Below are positions 1-42,344 of a stretch of DNA of 64,000 nt, piece after piece. This stretch comes from Sinotaia quadrata (taxonomy: Eukaryota > Mollusca > Gastropoda > Architaenioglossa > Viviparidae). Positions within the stretch are counted from its first letter, which is position 1. The number at the start of each line of letters is the position of its first letter. The translations under genes and the position numbers were made by a program. A model generated the notes under the pieces. It saw only the letters and a program-made list of their open reading frames with translations. It did no database searches and was not told the origin of the DNA. The stretch spans positions 37,571,117 to 37,635,116 of the forward strand of contig CM054179.1 of NCBI GenBank assembly GCA_028829895.1, written 5' to 3'.

Positions 1-905
1 AAAGACCAAACTCTCAGGACAAGTATGTGGTCTAAATCTTCTGGTAAAGCTATTGTGTTTCACTGGAAGGATGGTCTCTTGATTTGTAAACAGGAAGGGA
101 ATTATATCAATCTGAGCTATTGAGTTAATGTGATTCATTTGGCTCATGACCCACCCACTGCTATTCAGTTAGGACCAAGCAAAACTTTAGCTCATTTGGA
201 GGTTGAATTTAATTGACCAGTTGCAGAACATCACTCGGTCCCGTCAGTTATGTGATATCAGTCAGCGAGTGAATGCCCAGTTCCACTAGGTGAAACCCAA
301 ACAATTTATATTCATTTTAGGCATGTAGCCATTGATCTCACTAGAGAATGCGTGCCCTCATCAGGTCAAGGCCACAGATGAATACTCACTGTAATGCTAC
401 ACGATACCCTGAGGAGTTGCTTTTAGTTCCATTAGTGTCATGTTGGTAGCAAATCAGCTGTTCACAATTTTCTCATGTGTATGATTTCTAGAAGAAATCA
501 TGTCTGATAGGGGGACTCAATTCATGAGCAAGTTAATGAAAGACATTAATCAACTATTGAGGTAAAACAGCTTATAGCTATTCCTTATCATCCTGTATGT
601 AATTGTTTATTCAAAAATCTTAATGCTACCCTTAACAAGTCATTGAGAAAATTGTGCATGGGATTGGGATGTGTATTTGCCAGCACTTTTGTTTGCATTG
701 CACGAAGTACCACAAGATTCAACCCAATTTTCACCCTTCGAACTCTTATATGGTAGAACAATTGAGGGACTCATTCTATATTACAAGAATATAGGACGGA
801 GAATGGGCTAGCAGGATCTCTAAAAAGAACATATTAACAATTGAGTGAACATGCAAACTGTACTGATAATTTGTGTCAGATAGCAGTTGATAATGTACAC
901 ATAAG
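1..905 (+). mobile_element. Decayed Ty3/gypsy integrase fragment
   Basis: Conceptual translation across several frames gives, in the right order, the parts of a Ty3/gypsy integrase. There is an HHCC-like zinc-binding stretch near 130-300 (VIHLAHDPPTA, then SECPVP), the block around the first catalytic Asp (HVAIDL) near 325, the second-Asp block SDRGTQFMSK at about 501-530, and a C-terminal LHEVPQDST...FSPFELLYGR block at about 697-760. Stops and frame changes interrupt it, so it cannot be functional. No LTR or target duplication is visible, and the left end is cut by the window. It lies just upstream of the first visible exon of gene A. Confidence 0.85.
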
Positions 906-939
906 TAAAACTATATATGCATATATGTATGTACAACCA

Positions 940-1075
940 TAAAATGAAAGCGTCTAGAATTGAAGTTGGTGTGTGGGTGTTCCCAAGGTCGGGTTATTTC
1001 GACAATTTAACAATTTATATAACAATTAAATGAGGAAATATGAATAGATAAATTTACTCTGCCACAGTTTGTTTT
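940..1075 (-). repeat. Fragment of dispersed repeat R1 (reverse orientation)
   Basis: The stretch with CCCAAGGTCGGGTTA and, further on, AAATTTACTCTGCCACAG matches the reverse complement of the left end of the R1 family seen at 4770, 41945 and 53095, and matches the reverse copies near 41790 and 52490. Only the terminal part is present. Confidence 0.6.
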
Positions 1076-1160
1076 TTCGCACAATCATTTCCTATCAATG
1101 ATTGTTTTAATCTATATCATGTTTATATTAATGCAGGCTAATGCACATGCAATGTTTCAG

Positions 1161-31978
<30,818 letters not shown>

Positions 31979-32059
31979 AAGGACTTTTAATATTGTTTTT
32001 TGTTAATACAATATAAAAGCACTCTTTATTTTACTTGTTCACTTCGAATTTGCAAACAG

Positions 32060-32116
32060 AAATGACGTATGAATACAGTTCAGACTTCAGAAAAGTGAGC
32101 TCCAGCGTTGATCCGC
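32060..32116 (+). CDS. Candidate alternative cytoplasmic exon (57 bp)
   Basis: It is bounded by TTGCAAACAG and the donor GTAAGT at 32117, and is open in phase 1 to 1: EMTYEYSSDFRKVSSSVDP. The phase matches the exon ending at 29628, so it could be used instead of the two exons before it, giving a tail that bypasses the stop at 31976. The acceptor lacks a strong pyrimidine tract. There is no further downstream exon I can identify. Confidence 0.4.
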
Positions 32117-32119
32117 GTA

Positions 32120-32830
32120 AGTAGGCATTCACTTTATATAAGGTTTAAGCTTCTGTTTGTCTCTAAGTGGATATTGATTTATATAAGGTTTAGGCTTCTG
32201 TCTGGTTTTAAGTGGATGTTGATTTATATAAGGTTTAGGCTCCCATCTACCTTTCTGATTTAAGTGCAATTGATTTATAAGTGTACATTTATTTGTATTA
32301 TAATTAGATTTATACATGTTTGTCTGTCTTTGAGTAGATTTTCATCTAATATTTGGTTATGTTTCTCTCTATCTGTCTGTCTATAAATGCACATTTATCT
32401 TATATTAGGTATAGGCTTCTATCTATCTCTCTGTAAATGCACATTTATTTGTATTATAATTAGATTTATACTTGTTTGTCTGTCTTTGAGTAGATTTTCA
32501 CCTAATATTTGGTTATGTTTCTCTCTATCTGTCTGTCTATAAATGCACATTTATCTTATATTAGGTACAGGCTTCTATCTGTCTCTCTGTAAATGCACAT
32601 TCACTTTATATTAGATTTTAGGTTTCTATTATGTATGTCTTTAAATGGACATTTACTTGATATTAGGTTCATGTTTCTATTCTATGTGTCTTTAAGTGGA
32701 CATTCATCCTTTATTAGGTTTACGTTTTTATTCTATGTGTCTTTAAATGGAAATTCATCTTATATTAGGTTTACGTTTCTGTCTGTCTTGAAATGGGCAA
32801 TCGTTTCTGTGTTCATTGTGAACATTATAC
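32120..32830. repeat. Degenerate tandem repeats
   Basis: Loosely repeated units with AAGTGGACATTTATTT, ATATTAGGTTTA and TTCTGTCTGTCT variants, period about 60 bp. The open frames on both strands here reflect the repeat. Confidence 0.75.
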
Positions 32831-32879
32831 ATAATCAGCAAATGTATTTTGTATCAGTCTAGCTCACGAGACAAAAAAA

Positions 32880-34500
32880 CGTGCTAGCCTGCTATTAGTT
32901 ACAGTTAGAAAAATCTTAAATTCAAATACAAATTAAGCAGAGAACAAAGTAACTGAAGTAAAATAGGCGTTCAGCTGACTGCAAATGATTGATTGTTTTG
33001 GTATTGTCCTGACATATGGACGTTATATGTCTCAGTTAAAAATGCATGTGTCTATACACAGTATCAAACGTAATAAAGTTATATCACATAGAACGTTGTA
33101 AACACTTATGATATCACAATTAGAAAAAAAGAGTTAATGTTAATACTTTATTGCCGTACATATTAAATAATATCAGCAACATTTTATTTTAAAGTTTTTG
33201 TTTGAAGTCAATTACAATTGAACCACTATAATTGCTAATACTGAATCTGTTTTCTCGCTTTAGTTTTTGTTTCGTTTTTGTTTTAGTAAATATAACTTGA
33301 CTCAAATATATCAATTTGTTTATCTCTGTGTGTGTGTGTGTGTGTTTATTTTACTATTCATCATGTATTTATATAATTACGTGTCTTTCTACACACATGT
33401 CTATTAATCTAATGCATTCTCTCTCTCTTTACTCTGCGTAGAACCGCAATTATAATAGATGCACATTTTACATATGCATTACATTTTTATGTATAAGTGT
33501 GGTGTGGGTGCATAAGTGTGTGTGTGTGTGTGAGTGTGTGTGCGCGCGCGCGCGCGCTAGTATTGTTTAAGTTTCATTCCATGTACATCTATTTATACAC
33601 ATCTGCATTTTTACCTCAACACCTGATATTTCTGTATAGTTTATATATATATATGTTATACAACACATACATAAAGTATTAAGCACCCAGGGTGGGTCCT
33701 TCCTCTACCGTCCTTCCCAACCCCAGTAATTTTAAAATTTAAACAGAAAAATATATTACGATTGACTGTTTAACGTAAACCCGAGATGGATTCTTTCTTG
33801 CTCGATTGTTACCAATTTGGCGCTCTGTCTTTTTATTTAATGCATGTTGGCGTCTTAGAAGTAATGCTGTTATTTATCATTGTGTTCTAATGTCATCTGC
33901 ATCTGTATGTATGTCAACCTTACTAACAATTTTCTTTTTGTTCATGTTTTAGCTCGATATAAACTTTGACCCAAATTGGTCATGTGTTTTGCGGTCATAT
34001 AATGAGGCGATTGTTGTGTCCTGTCTGGTCCTGTCAACGTAGGCAGTTGCTAACCGCAGTTCTTCACTTCATGTCCACTTTCTTCCACTACGAATGCAGC
34101 ACGTAGCGTGTTGGTCTTCATTTGTATGATCCATACAGATAAAACCTCATTTCGTATAAATTCTTGTATGACCCATACAGATAAAACATCATTTTGTATA
34201 AATTCTTGTATCTGAGATTTTTTGCTCTATTTTTTAAAATATGTATTTTATTCAGTTTATTCTCTCACGAATTATCAGTGTAATCCAAAGCTTCATTAAT
34301 TTGATAATTCTTGTACCTCAAAACTTTTCAAACTGATTTTAAATATTATTTGACTCGGTTTACTCTGCCACTAGTTCTCAGTGGAAGTCAAAACCTCATT
34401 ATCTTAATAATTCTTCTACCTCATAATTTTACACCATTTCTTAAATAGGCATTTTATTCATTTACTATGTCACTCACTGAAAGCCCGACTGGCTTAATCT
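32880..34500. other. Intergenic, no gene seen
   Basis: AT-rich. It includes short GT arrays at about 33325-33345 and 33516-33556; the latter ends in a GCGCGC run. Confidence 0.5.
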
Positions 34501-34515
34501 TTACAGTATACTTTT

Positions 34516-34518
<3 letters not shown>

Positions 34519-34552
<34 letters not shown>
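34519..34552. repeat. (CA)n microsatellite
   Basis: Uninterrupted CA dinucleotides. Confidence 0.95.
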
Positions 34553-34554
<2 letters not shown>

Positions 34555-34594
34555 TATATGACACTAAAATGACAATTGTTTGTGTGTGTACGAT

Positions 34595-35120
34595 TAAACT
34601 TAGCCTCTAATACTAATACTTTAAATTGCTATGAATAACCTTAGGCACTAATACTTCAGATTACTATGAATAACCTTAGGCACTAATGCTTCAAATTACT
34701 ATGAATAACCGTAGGCACTAATATCTCAGATCGTTATGAATGGCCTTCGGCACTAACACCATAAATTCCTATGAATAATCTAAGACCTCAAATTGCTAAG
34801 AATAACATTAGGCAATGATACATCGGATAATTGTGAAAGCCTTCAGATTATGAGTAAACCTAGGCACTAATACTTCAGATTATGAGTACACCTAGGCACT
34901 AAAAATACTTCAGATTCATATGAATAACCTAAGGCACTAATATCTCAGAATCCCCTTAATAACCTGATGCACTAATTCCTCAGATTGCTATTAATAACCT
35001 AAGGCACTAATTCCTGAGATTGCTATGAATAACCTAAGGCACTAATTCCTCAGATTGCTCTGAATAACCTAAGGCAATAATTCCTCAGATTGCTACTAAT
35101 AACCTAAGGCACTAATACCT
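34595..35120. repeat. About 36-bp degenerate tandem repeat, about 14 copies
   Basis: Units contain GGCACTAATACTTCAGATT and TATGAATAACCTA with many substitutions and small indels, indicating an old array. Confidence 0.85.
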
Positions 35121-35124
35121 GGAC

Positions 35125-35590
35125 TGAGAGATCCCGGTGAGTCGGAGAGTCTGAATTTTACGTCATAGTGCCAGCAGTCTAGAAGGCTCTGAAGTGAATA
35201 TCTCATTTAATTCTATGATTTTAACTCAATTTGGAGAGTGTAAGACTTTTGATTATCAGAAGCTGTTACAATTTTTCGACCTTTCTGAATATTGTCCAAT
35301 TCACATTTGCACTGAAAATTCGAGTGAATAAAATATTCATATTAATTCATATTAATTAATATTTTATAAAGATGTACATAGAATTGTTTTGCTGACTATA
35401 CATTGTATGAAGTATTTCATTCTTTCTATATATTGTACTTTATCTAAAGTAAAACAATGCATACGGAAAATCTCATTAAAAGCAACACAAGAGACATTTA
35501 TACTATTGAGAGTTTTCTTTGTTTTATTTCTCTTTCATAATTTTAAAAGAATATAAATGATTATGTATGTATACCACACACACCCATCAC
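35125..35590. other. Intergenic, no gene seen
   Basis: Ordinary AT-rich sequence between two repeat arrays. Confidence 0.5.
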
Positions 35591-35596
35591 GCACAC

Positions 35597-35597
<1 letters not shown>

Positions 35598-35683
<86 letters not shown>

Positions 35684-35730
35684 TGGATACAGTTATGGAG
35701 ATAGATAGATAGAAAGAAAGATAGATGGAG

Positions 35731-35787
<57 letters not shown>

Positions 35788-35825
35788 TGGATATAGATAT
35801 GGATAGAGAGAGACAGACAGACAGA
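35598..35825. repeat. (GATA)n compound array
   Basis: GATA units with GGATAC, GAAAG and terminal GACA interruptions. Minus-strand open frames here (poly LSIY) are artefacts. Confidence 0.96.
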
Positions 35826-36273
35826 CAATACATACATACACACTCATAAACACACAAAAAAAACACATATGACATCAACAATTCACAAAGAGCTCATCTA
35901 TGATCTCTGTAGAGATAATAAAAATATAAAATTTAAAAGTAACTGTAGCTGATTTTTACATTTCTCTATTAAAATTAATAAATTAATCAACTCTTTATTG
36001 TGAAGATAAACTGATTGCTACATTACAATCTCTTTACTATTTTAAACATAAAGTTACAGTAAATCATTTACTCATTCTTTATTATTAAATTCATTTTGTC
36101 GAAACAAACGTTTCTAAACAATAGAGGAAAGAATTCTTAAGACATCTTAAAGAAATAAAAAGGAGATAAATATATTGTCTCCTGGCCTTTTCCAGCTTAT
36201 CGTGTTCTCCCTAAAACAATATCAACAGTCCATATTTTTCAAAGAACGTCCGGTGAAACCAAGCATTGTTACA

Positions 36274-36274
36274 C

Positions 36275-36349
<75 letters not shown>

Positions 36350-36360
36350 ACTCACACACA
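36274..36360. repeat. (CA)n microsatellite
   Basis: About 85 bp of CA units with two late substitutions. Confidence 0.97.
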
Positions 36361-36510
36361 ATATTATATAATAATTTAGTTTTTAAGTGCAAGTTTTGAT
36401 TAGTATTCAACCTATTTATAAATAATTATAAAACTGAAACAATAATCTCACATATTCACACTTCTGTCACGAAAATCAAACGGATATGAATCATTTAAGT
36501 ATGAAAACTA

Positions 36511-37708
36511 GAATCAGGATTGGTTTACAAACCTTAGCAAGTCAAAGTCTCCTATAAGACTGTAGGAGAATCAGGATTGGTTTACAAACATTAGCAAGGC
36601 AAAGTCTCCTTTAAGACTGTAGGAGAATCAGGATTGGTTTACAAACCTTAGCAAGGCAAAGTCTCCTATAAGACTGTAGGAGAATCAGGATTGGTTTACA
36701 AACCTTAGCAAGTCAAAGTCTCCTGTAAGACTGTAGGAGAATCAGGATTGGTTTACAAACCTTAGCAAGGCAAAGTCTCCTATAAGACTGTAGGAGAATC
36801 AGGATTGGTTTACAAACCTTAGCAAGTCAAAGTCTCCTATAAGACTGTAGGAGAATCAGGATTGGTTTACAAACCTTAGCAAGTCAAAGTCTCCTATAAG
36901 ACTGTAGGAGAATCAGGATTGGTTTACAAACCTTAGCAAGTCAAAGTCTCCTATAAGACTGTAGGAGAATCAGGATTGGTTTACAAACCTTAGCAAGTCA
37001 AAGTCTCCTATAAGACTGTAGGAGAATCAGGATTGGTTTACAAACCTTAGCAAGTCAAAGTCTCCTATAAGACTGTAGGAGAATCAGGATTGGTTTACAA
37101 ACCTTAGCAAGTCAAAGTCTCCTGTAAGACTGTAGGAGAATCAGGATTGGTTTACAAACCTTAGCAAGTCAAAGTCTCCTGTAAGACTGTAGGAGAATCA
37201 GGATTGGTTTACAAACCTTAGCAAGTCAAAGTCTCCTATAAGACAGTAGGAGAATCAGGATTGGTTTACAAACCTTAGCAAGTCAAAGTCTCCTATAAGA
37301 CTGTAGGAGAATCAGGATTGGTTTACAAACCTTAGCAAGTCAAAGTCTCCTGTAAGACTGTAGGAGAATCAGGATTGGTTTACAAACCTTAGCAAGTCAA
37401 AGTCTCCTATAAGACTGTAGGAGAATCAGGATTGGTTTACAAACCTTAGCAAGTCAAAGTCTCCTATAAGACTGTAGGAGAATCAGGATTGGTTTACAAA
37501 CCTTAGCAAGGCAAAGTCTCCTGTAAGACTGTAGGAGAATCAGGATTGGTTTACAAACCTTAGCAAGGCAAAGTCTCCTATAAGACTGTAGGAGAATCAG
37601 GATTGGTTTACAAACCTTAGCAAGTCAAAGTCTCCTATAAGACTGTAGGAGAATCAGGATTGGTTTACAAACTTAGCAAGTCAAAGTCTCCTATAAGACT
37701 GTAGGAGG
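36511..37708. repeat. 57-bp satellite, 21 copies
   Basis: Highly homogeneous units start GAATCAGGATTGGTTTACAA and end CTCCTATAAGACTGTAGGA. Variants are limited to AAGTC/AAGGC, CTATAAG/CTGTAAG and rare others. Each unit has an inverted pair CTCCTA...TAGGAG around an 8-base loop. It is located in the gene A/gene B spacer. Confidence 0.97.
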
Positions 37709-37774
37709 CGTCACATCTGTCGAGAGTCATGTGTGGGGACTAGAAGTAGTGACCAAGGAATAAACGTCTCTGCT

Positions 37775-37985
37775 GGACATGAGGTGTTCAAGTCTAGACA
37801 GACGCTATAGCTTGAGGTTTTCAAGTCAAGACAGACGCTATTGCTTGAGGTGTTCAAGTCTAGACATACGCTATAGCTTGAGGTTTTCAAGTCAAGACAG
37901 ACGCTATTGCTTGAGGTGTTCAAGTCTAGACAGACGCTATTGCTTGAGGTGTTCAAGTCAAGACATACGCTATAGCTTGAGGAAG
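37775..37985. repeat. 33-bp tandem repeat, about six copies
   Basis: The unit contains GTTCAAGTCTAGACAGACG and CTATAGCTTGAGG. Two subtypes alternate (TCTAGAC and TCAAGAC), suggesting a 66-bp higher-order unit. Open frames on both strands are artefacts. Confidence 0.93.
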
Positions 37986-38284
37986 TGTATGTCTGCACGA
38001 CTTGTTCGGGTAAATGTGTACTAGCACTAGAGACCAGAGACAGCAACAAGAAATACCAAATAGAACCAGTAAACATTAGAAAGCACCATTAAATAGTAAA
38101 ATTAGTAGCAGATATCAATGTCCAAAAATAATCGATCTACATACGTTCTCTGATTTCATTTCAGGAAGGAGAATCTTAACTCATTCTTCTCACTGAGACA
38201 AACTTAACGGATGTTGCACGTTGAGGAGCTATTAGAGGTCTAAAGAGAATTATTGTTGGGATAAGACAGCATGGTTTTGAAATT

Positions 38285-38785
38285 TGCCTCTATATTAGTC
38301 AACAATTGTAACGTTTAAATAATTAATTTTTAGCTGTCAACGTTAGTAATAAACATCATCTAATTTTAATTTGCCTCTATATTAGTCAACAATTGTAACG
38401 TTTAAATAATTAATTTTCAGCTGTCAACGTTAGTAATAAACATCATCTAATTTTAATTTACCTCTTATTAGTCAACAATTGTAACCTTTAAATAATTAAT
38501 TTTCAGCTGTCAACGTTAGTAATAAACATCATCTAATTTTAATTTACCTATATATTAGTCAACAATTGTAACGTTTAAATAATTAATTTTCAGCTGTCAA
38601 CGTTAGTAATAAACATCATCTAATTTTAATTTGCCTCTATATTAGTCAACAATTGTAACGTTTAAATAATTAATTTTCAGATGTCAACGTTAGTAATAAA
38701 CATCATCTAATTTTAATTTGCCTCTATATTAGTCAACAATTGTAACCTTTAAATAATTAATTTTCAGATGTCAACGTTAGGGCAC
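38285..38785. repeat. 87-bp tandem repeat, about six copies
   Basis: The unit contains TTAGTCAACAATTGTAACGT and TTAATTTTCAGCTGTCAACG. Each copy carries an acceptor-like TTTTCAG, but no coding frame follows. Confidence 0.93.
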
Positions 38786-38789
38786 TAAA

Positions 38790-39250
38790 CTAAAGTGAAT
38801 CCAACATGAATAAATAATGAAACTGAAAGAATCTTGCACACAATATCGCTCAAAAACCTGATTATGCAAACTAATTTCGTCGCAATTATAGCTGCAAATG
38901 ACCCGAAACAATTTTTTAAAATTCTTATGATTTCTTAAGTTAAACTTACCTGAATATAGTGTGTAAATATATCCACTTATGGAAGAGATTGTTGTTTTAA
39001 TGTTTCCTCTTCAAAATTTTCGAAACATTCTTACTAAACTAACGACATTCCCAATATTTTTAACACACTGGATATAATTACGCGAAGGAAATTATCACTA
39101 AATAAAATAGGACGCAACATGTTTTGCAATCAGACGCTGACACCAACACCTTATCGCAGCAATCAACCACAACTGGTAAACTGTGATCAAAATAATCAAG
39201 TCTTGAACAAGCAGCAAACCATTTAAAAACTCCGCCACTAGATGGCGTTA
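38790..39250. other. Intergenic spacer with a CTCF-like motif
   Basis: AT-rich. The only notable site is CCGCCACTAGATGGCG at 39232-39247, described separately. Confidence 0.5.
39232..39247 (+). promoter_or_regulatory. CTCF-like binding motif
   Basis: CCACTAGATGGCG (39235-39247) fits every position of the bilaterian CTCF core consensus CCASYAGRKGGCR. It also forms an inverted pair CGCCA/TGGCG. It lies between the two receptor genes and next to a hAT-like terminus. Occupancy cannot be judged from sequence. Confidence 0.45.
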
Positions 39251-39254
39251 TATC

Positions 39255-39491
39255 ATCTCATTGACTGTGAACGGAAGTAGAAAAAGTAAGGTTTTGCAAT
39301 GTAGTGATCGGTTGGAAAACATAACGCACTGCTGCCCGCCTCTATTTTAATTCGGTAAAAACATAACGTCCAGGTAAGCGGCGGCTGATCTTGGCAGGAT
39401 ACACGTAAATTTCCGTATATCTTCCCGTTGACAAAAAGGTCTCCACGGGCCGGATGAAAGGGCCTCGCGGGCCTTAGTTTGGAGACCCCTG
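39255..39491 (-). mobile_element. hAT-like element terminus (partial)
   Basis: The minus strand starts at 39491 with CAGGGGTCTCCAAACTAAGG followed by GCCCGCGAGGCCC, the typical terminal inverted repeat and GC-rich subterminal region of many hAT-type elements. The other terminus and an 8-bp target duplication are not found, so the left boundary is approximate. The 106-codon minus-strand frame at 39253-39573 includes this terminus and is not a gene. Confidence 0.6.
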
Positions 39492-39749
39492 GCCTAAACC
39501 ACTGCAAAGCATTCAATTTCTGATCTGTTATAGCGTGTGTTTGCATCAGAAAGATTATGGCTTTTCTACACAATTGGTACTGGATTTATTTCACTGTCAT
39601 GGCACTCCTGCAACGAAATTGTTATGATGCCTACGCACGATGCTTCTGTGCAGACAATATATGGTAGGGTGATGTCTGGAAGATGTAGGATTAGAGATGA
39701 AGTGAGTCAATGAGAGTTTTAATTTCACACTTTTGTCCATACTATTTTT

Positions 39750-40360
39750 TCAAAGGGAAGTCTTAGCAGTCAAATTATATAGTAGGGTTACAATCTGATT
39801 AAATCCTGAAATAAACATATAATATAATAATAATAATATCCAGTCATATTTAAGAACGTTCTTCTTGGTTACAGTGTGTGGGGAGTCTTGCGAACGACTT
39901 ATCTTGTATTCCTCCGGTCGAAGTTGGCCTTGACCTAATATGTGGCCAAGACAACTGAATGTATGACTTCTTATATGATACGTGGAAAGACATGTCAAAC
40001 CTGCTTCACGTAACCTATGAAACAAAGCACTAAACAATTTGATATGCTCAGTCCAGGTTAGAGTAGCGATCAAAAGATCATCCATAAAGTTACATAAGTT
40101 GTCATTCTTGATGGGATCAATATGTTTTCGTCGTTCACTAGTGTATTAGAAAATTCAGCTGGAAGAGCTTTATACATGAATAGTTCCTGGGCTGCTTCCA
40201 TAATTGTTTTATATTTTTCGCCATACTCTGCATGTGTACACAGTAACGAAAACATGTTCCTTTGGCTCTGTGAGGGTGACATATTTGCATCACGGAATGA
40301 GGCTTCACATTTTTTTGTCTAAGGCCATGCCCAAAATATATCCTTCTACGTAAGGACATG
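39750..40360 (-). mobile_element. Ty3/gypsy reverse transcriptase remnant
   Basis: Minus-strand translation gives FMDDLLIATLTWTEHIKLF (the YxDD catalytic block, 40085-40035). Then comes a degenerate stretch, CLGHILGQGQLRPEEYKI (about 39950-39900), then TKKNVLKYDW...YYMFISGFNQIVTLLYNLT, equal to the connection to RNase H in gypsy elements. Upstream, 40282-40085 is weakly similar and frameshifted. No LTRs are seen. It is of the same broad family as the fragment at 1-905, but the two are not contiguous. Confidence 0.75.
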
Positions 40361-40364
40361 ATAC

Positions 40365-40970
40365 ATGTATATATGCTACATGATGGTTAGTCGCTATTGT
40401 GTCCCCTTGATTAGTATTTGTAGAGGTGACTATATTGTCTGTTTAGTCTTCTTCTCTGACGATTCATGTGGACTTTGGACTCAAAGTCTGTCTCTATGCT
40501 CAAAAGACACTCAGCTTCAATGCCATTTACTTTGGCTATGCCAACATTAGAGGGAGATCCTTTCTCACCTTGACCATTGTCTCCTTGGCTCTTTAATATA
40601 TATTGGTACCAAAATGCTTCAGTTTACTATGCAATCCCATGTAATGTGTATGAGTAAGGTAGTTTGTATAGCATTATCGCAAGCGTTATGGTTCAGTTTA
40701 GGAGAGGGCAGTCAGTGCAAAAATTACAATTCAACAATTCAATAAATAACATGATATTTCTTATCAGAGAACAGAAATGGAGTTATTAGAGATAACCAAT
40801 AATATTTTTACATAAACTGTATTATCTGCTGTCTCAACAGTCTTTAGTTTGCTTTTGCAACAAAGTTTATTGTCCATGTTAATACGCCATCGAAAACACT
40901 GACGCACTGATATTTTTACGAAGCCACCTAGACATTACGCGCACACCCCAGCTCTACCAGCTCCTTCAAA
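40365..40970. other. Intergenic, no gene seen
   Basis: It may include more of the decayed gypsy element at its left end, but I cannot identify a domain. Confidence 0.4.
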
Positions 40971-40974
40971 AAAA

Positions 40975-41870
40975 ATAATTTCAGGTATTCTAGTACTTCC
41001 TTATACCAGAAATTGCTTATGTAGTCAGCATACTTTGCCATGAATTATCAAAGTGTAGTGTATTCTTTTACACTTAAACACACTTATGCAGATGATTCCT
41101 GTGTCACCCTGGTCGTAGCAGTTTACAATCAGTGAACAAGCAGATCCAAATAAAATGAGAAAGTAGGAAATACAGAAAGGCTGCCTGCTTGAAAAAATAT
41201 AATCAGGAGCAATGCTAAGTTCCAGTTTATGGCTTATTAACTCCATACTTTCTTACATTCCCGTCTTAACTTACAATTTCCTGCAATGGTATTTATTAGC
41301 CCAATACACGCTCATAGTATAATAAATACAGTATATCAAAATAATATCAAGTGATTTGCACTATATATACATGCAGCACAGTTCAAACATTTGTAGAAAT
41401 AATAGTCTACTCACATAATGCATCGTTTAAACACAAGTATAACAGATAAATAGCAAAAATGCATGAAATAGAATATGTCAATTCGCTTTTAACCATTCAG
41501 TTAACTCACCATCAATCTAACAGCCACCTTTAAAGACTGGACATCATTGCCACTTCAAATTAAAGTGATCGGACAATAGATTTCTCTACAGAAGGTAAAC
41601 GTTTAGATCTCACCTCATTTGTTAGTCTCGTTCTCGTAAATCATAACCATTGGATATTAAAAACTACTGACGTAGTTGGGATGGTTTGCATTACATCAAC
41701 AATTTCTAGCTTATTATCAACACGGATGTTTATTTCAATTCAGTCACTTCAAAACATACTATCATAAGGATTGTCCAAGGTCTGGTTACTCTGATAATTT
41801 ATGTAATAATTATTATGTTTTTAATAGGGAGAGGGAAATTTAATCCACCACACTCTTGAACAGAAAAAAT
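40975..41870 (-). repeat. Dispersed repeat R1, reverse copy
   Basis: Reversed blocks match 4770-5700, including CCAGAAATT near 41005, GTCGTAGCAGTTTACAATCA at 41112-41131, AACTCACCATC and GCCACCTTTAAAGACTGGAC near 41500-41540, and the left-end block ending near 41860. Confidence 0.65.
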
Positions 41871-41944
41871 GAATGAGATCCCTAGTGTGAAGATTGTGCA
41901 ATTACAAGTTCAGTAGTTCAGTAGTGAGACAAGAATCCAAAATA

Positions 41945-42340
41945 TATTGAATTCAGCAAACTAGTTTGGATTGTGTGGCGGAGTAAATTTGCATAACCTA
42001 TTTCTACTATTAATGTTTATATAAATTGTTAAATTGTCAAAGAGACCTGGCCTTAGACACTCTTCTTGATGGTATTTCTGTGTCAGAGTTGGAATAAACA
42101 ACATGAATTGAGAATATGCTATAAAAATGCTGATGCAATCCAAACCAGTTCCAAATGGAAGATTAGTTTGTCTGACTCTCACACTTGTTCATATCAGTTT
42201 CGTACATTGGGGATGGACAAAACATTTCTTTGTTAAATAAATGCTCTATTGAGTCTATTCTAATCACTTTGAATTTGAACTCGAGTCTGGTAATAGTTAT
42301 TGGTAAGTTAACTGACTACTAAAGTGAGAATGGAATATTT
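41945..42340 (+). repeat. Dispersed repeat R1, forward partial copy
   Basis: It starts TGTGGCGGAGTAAATTTGCA and continues through GTCAGAGTTGGAATAAACAA to GGTAAGTTAACTGACT. It faces the reverse copy at 40975-41870 head to head across about 75 bp. Confidence 0.65.
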
Positions 42341-42344
42341 CATA

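Noticed and set aside
36511..37708. CRISPR array
   Set aside because: The repeats are directly adjacent 57-bp units without unique spacers, in an intron-bearing animal genome.
37711..38076. 121-codon minus-strand protein with SYSVCLDLNTS repeats
   Set aside because: A 33-bp tandem repeat is open on both strands; no domain or splice context.
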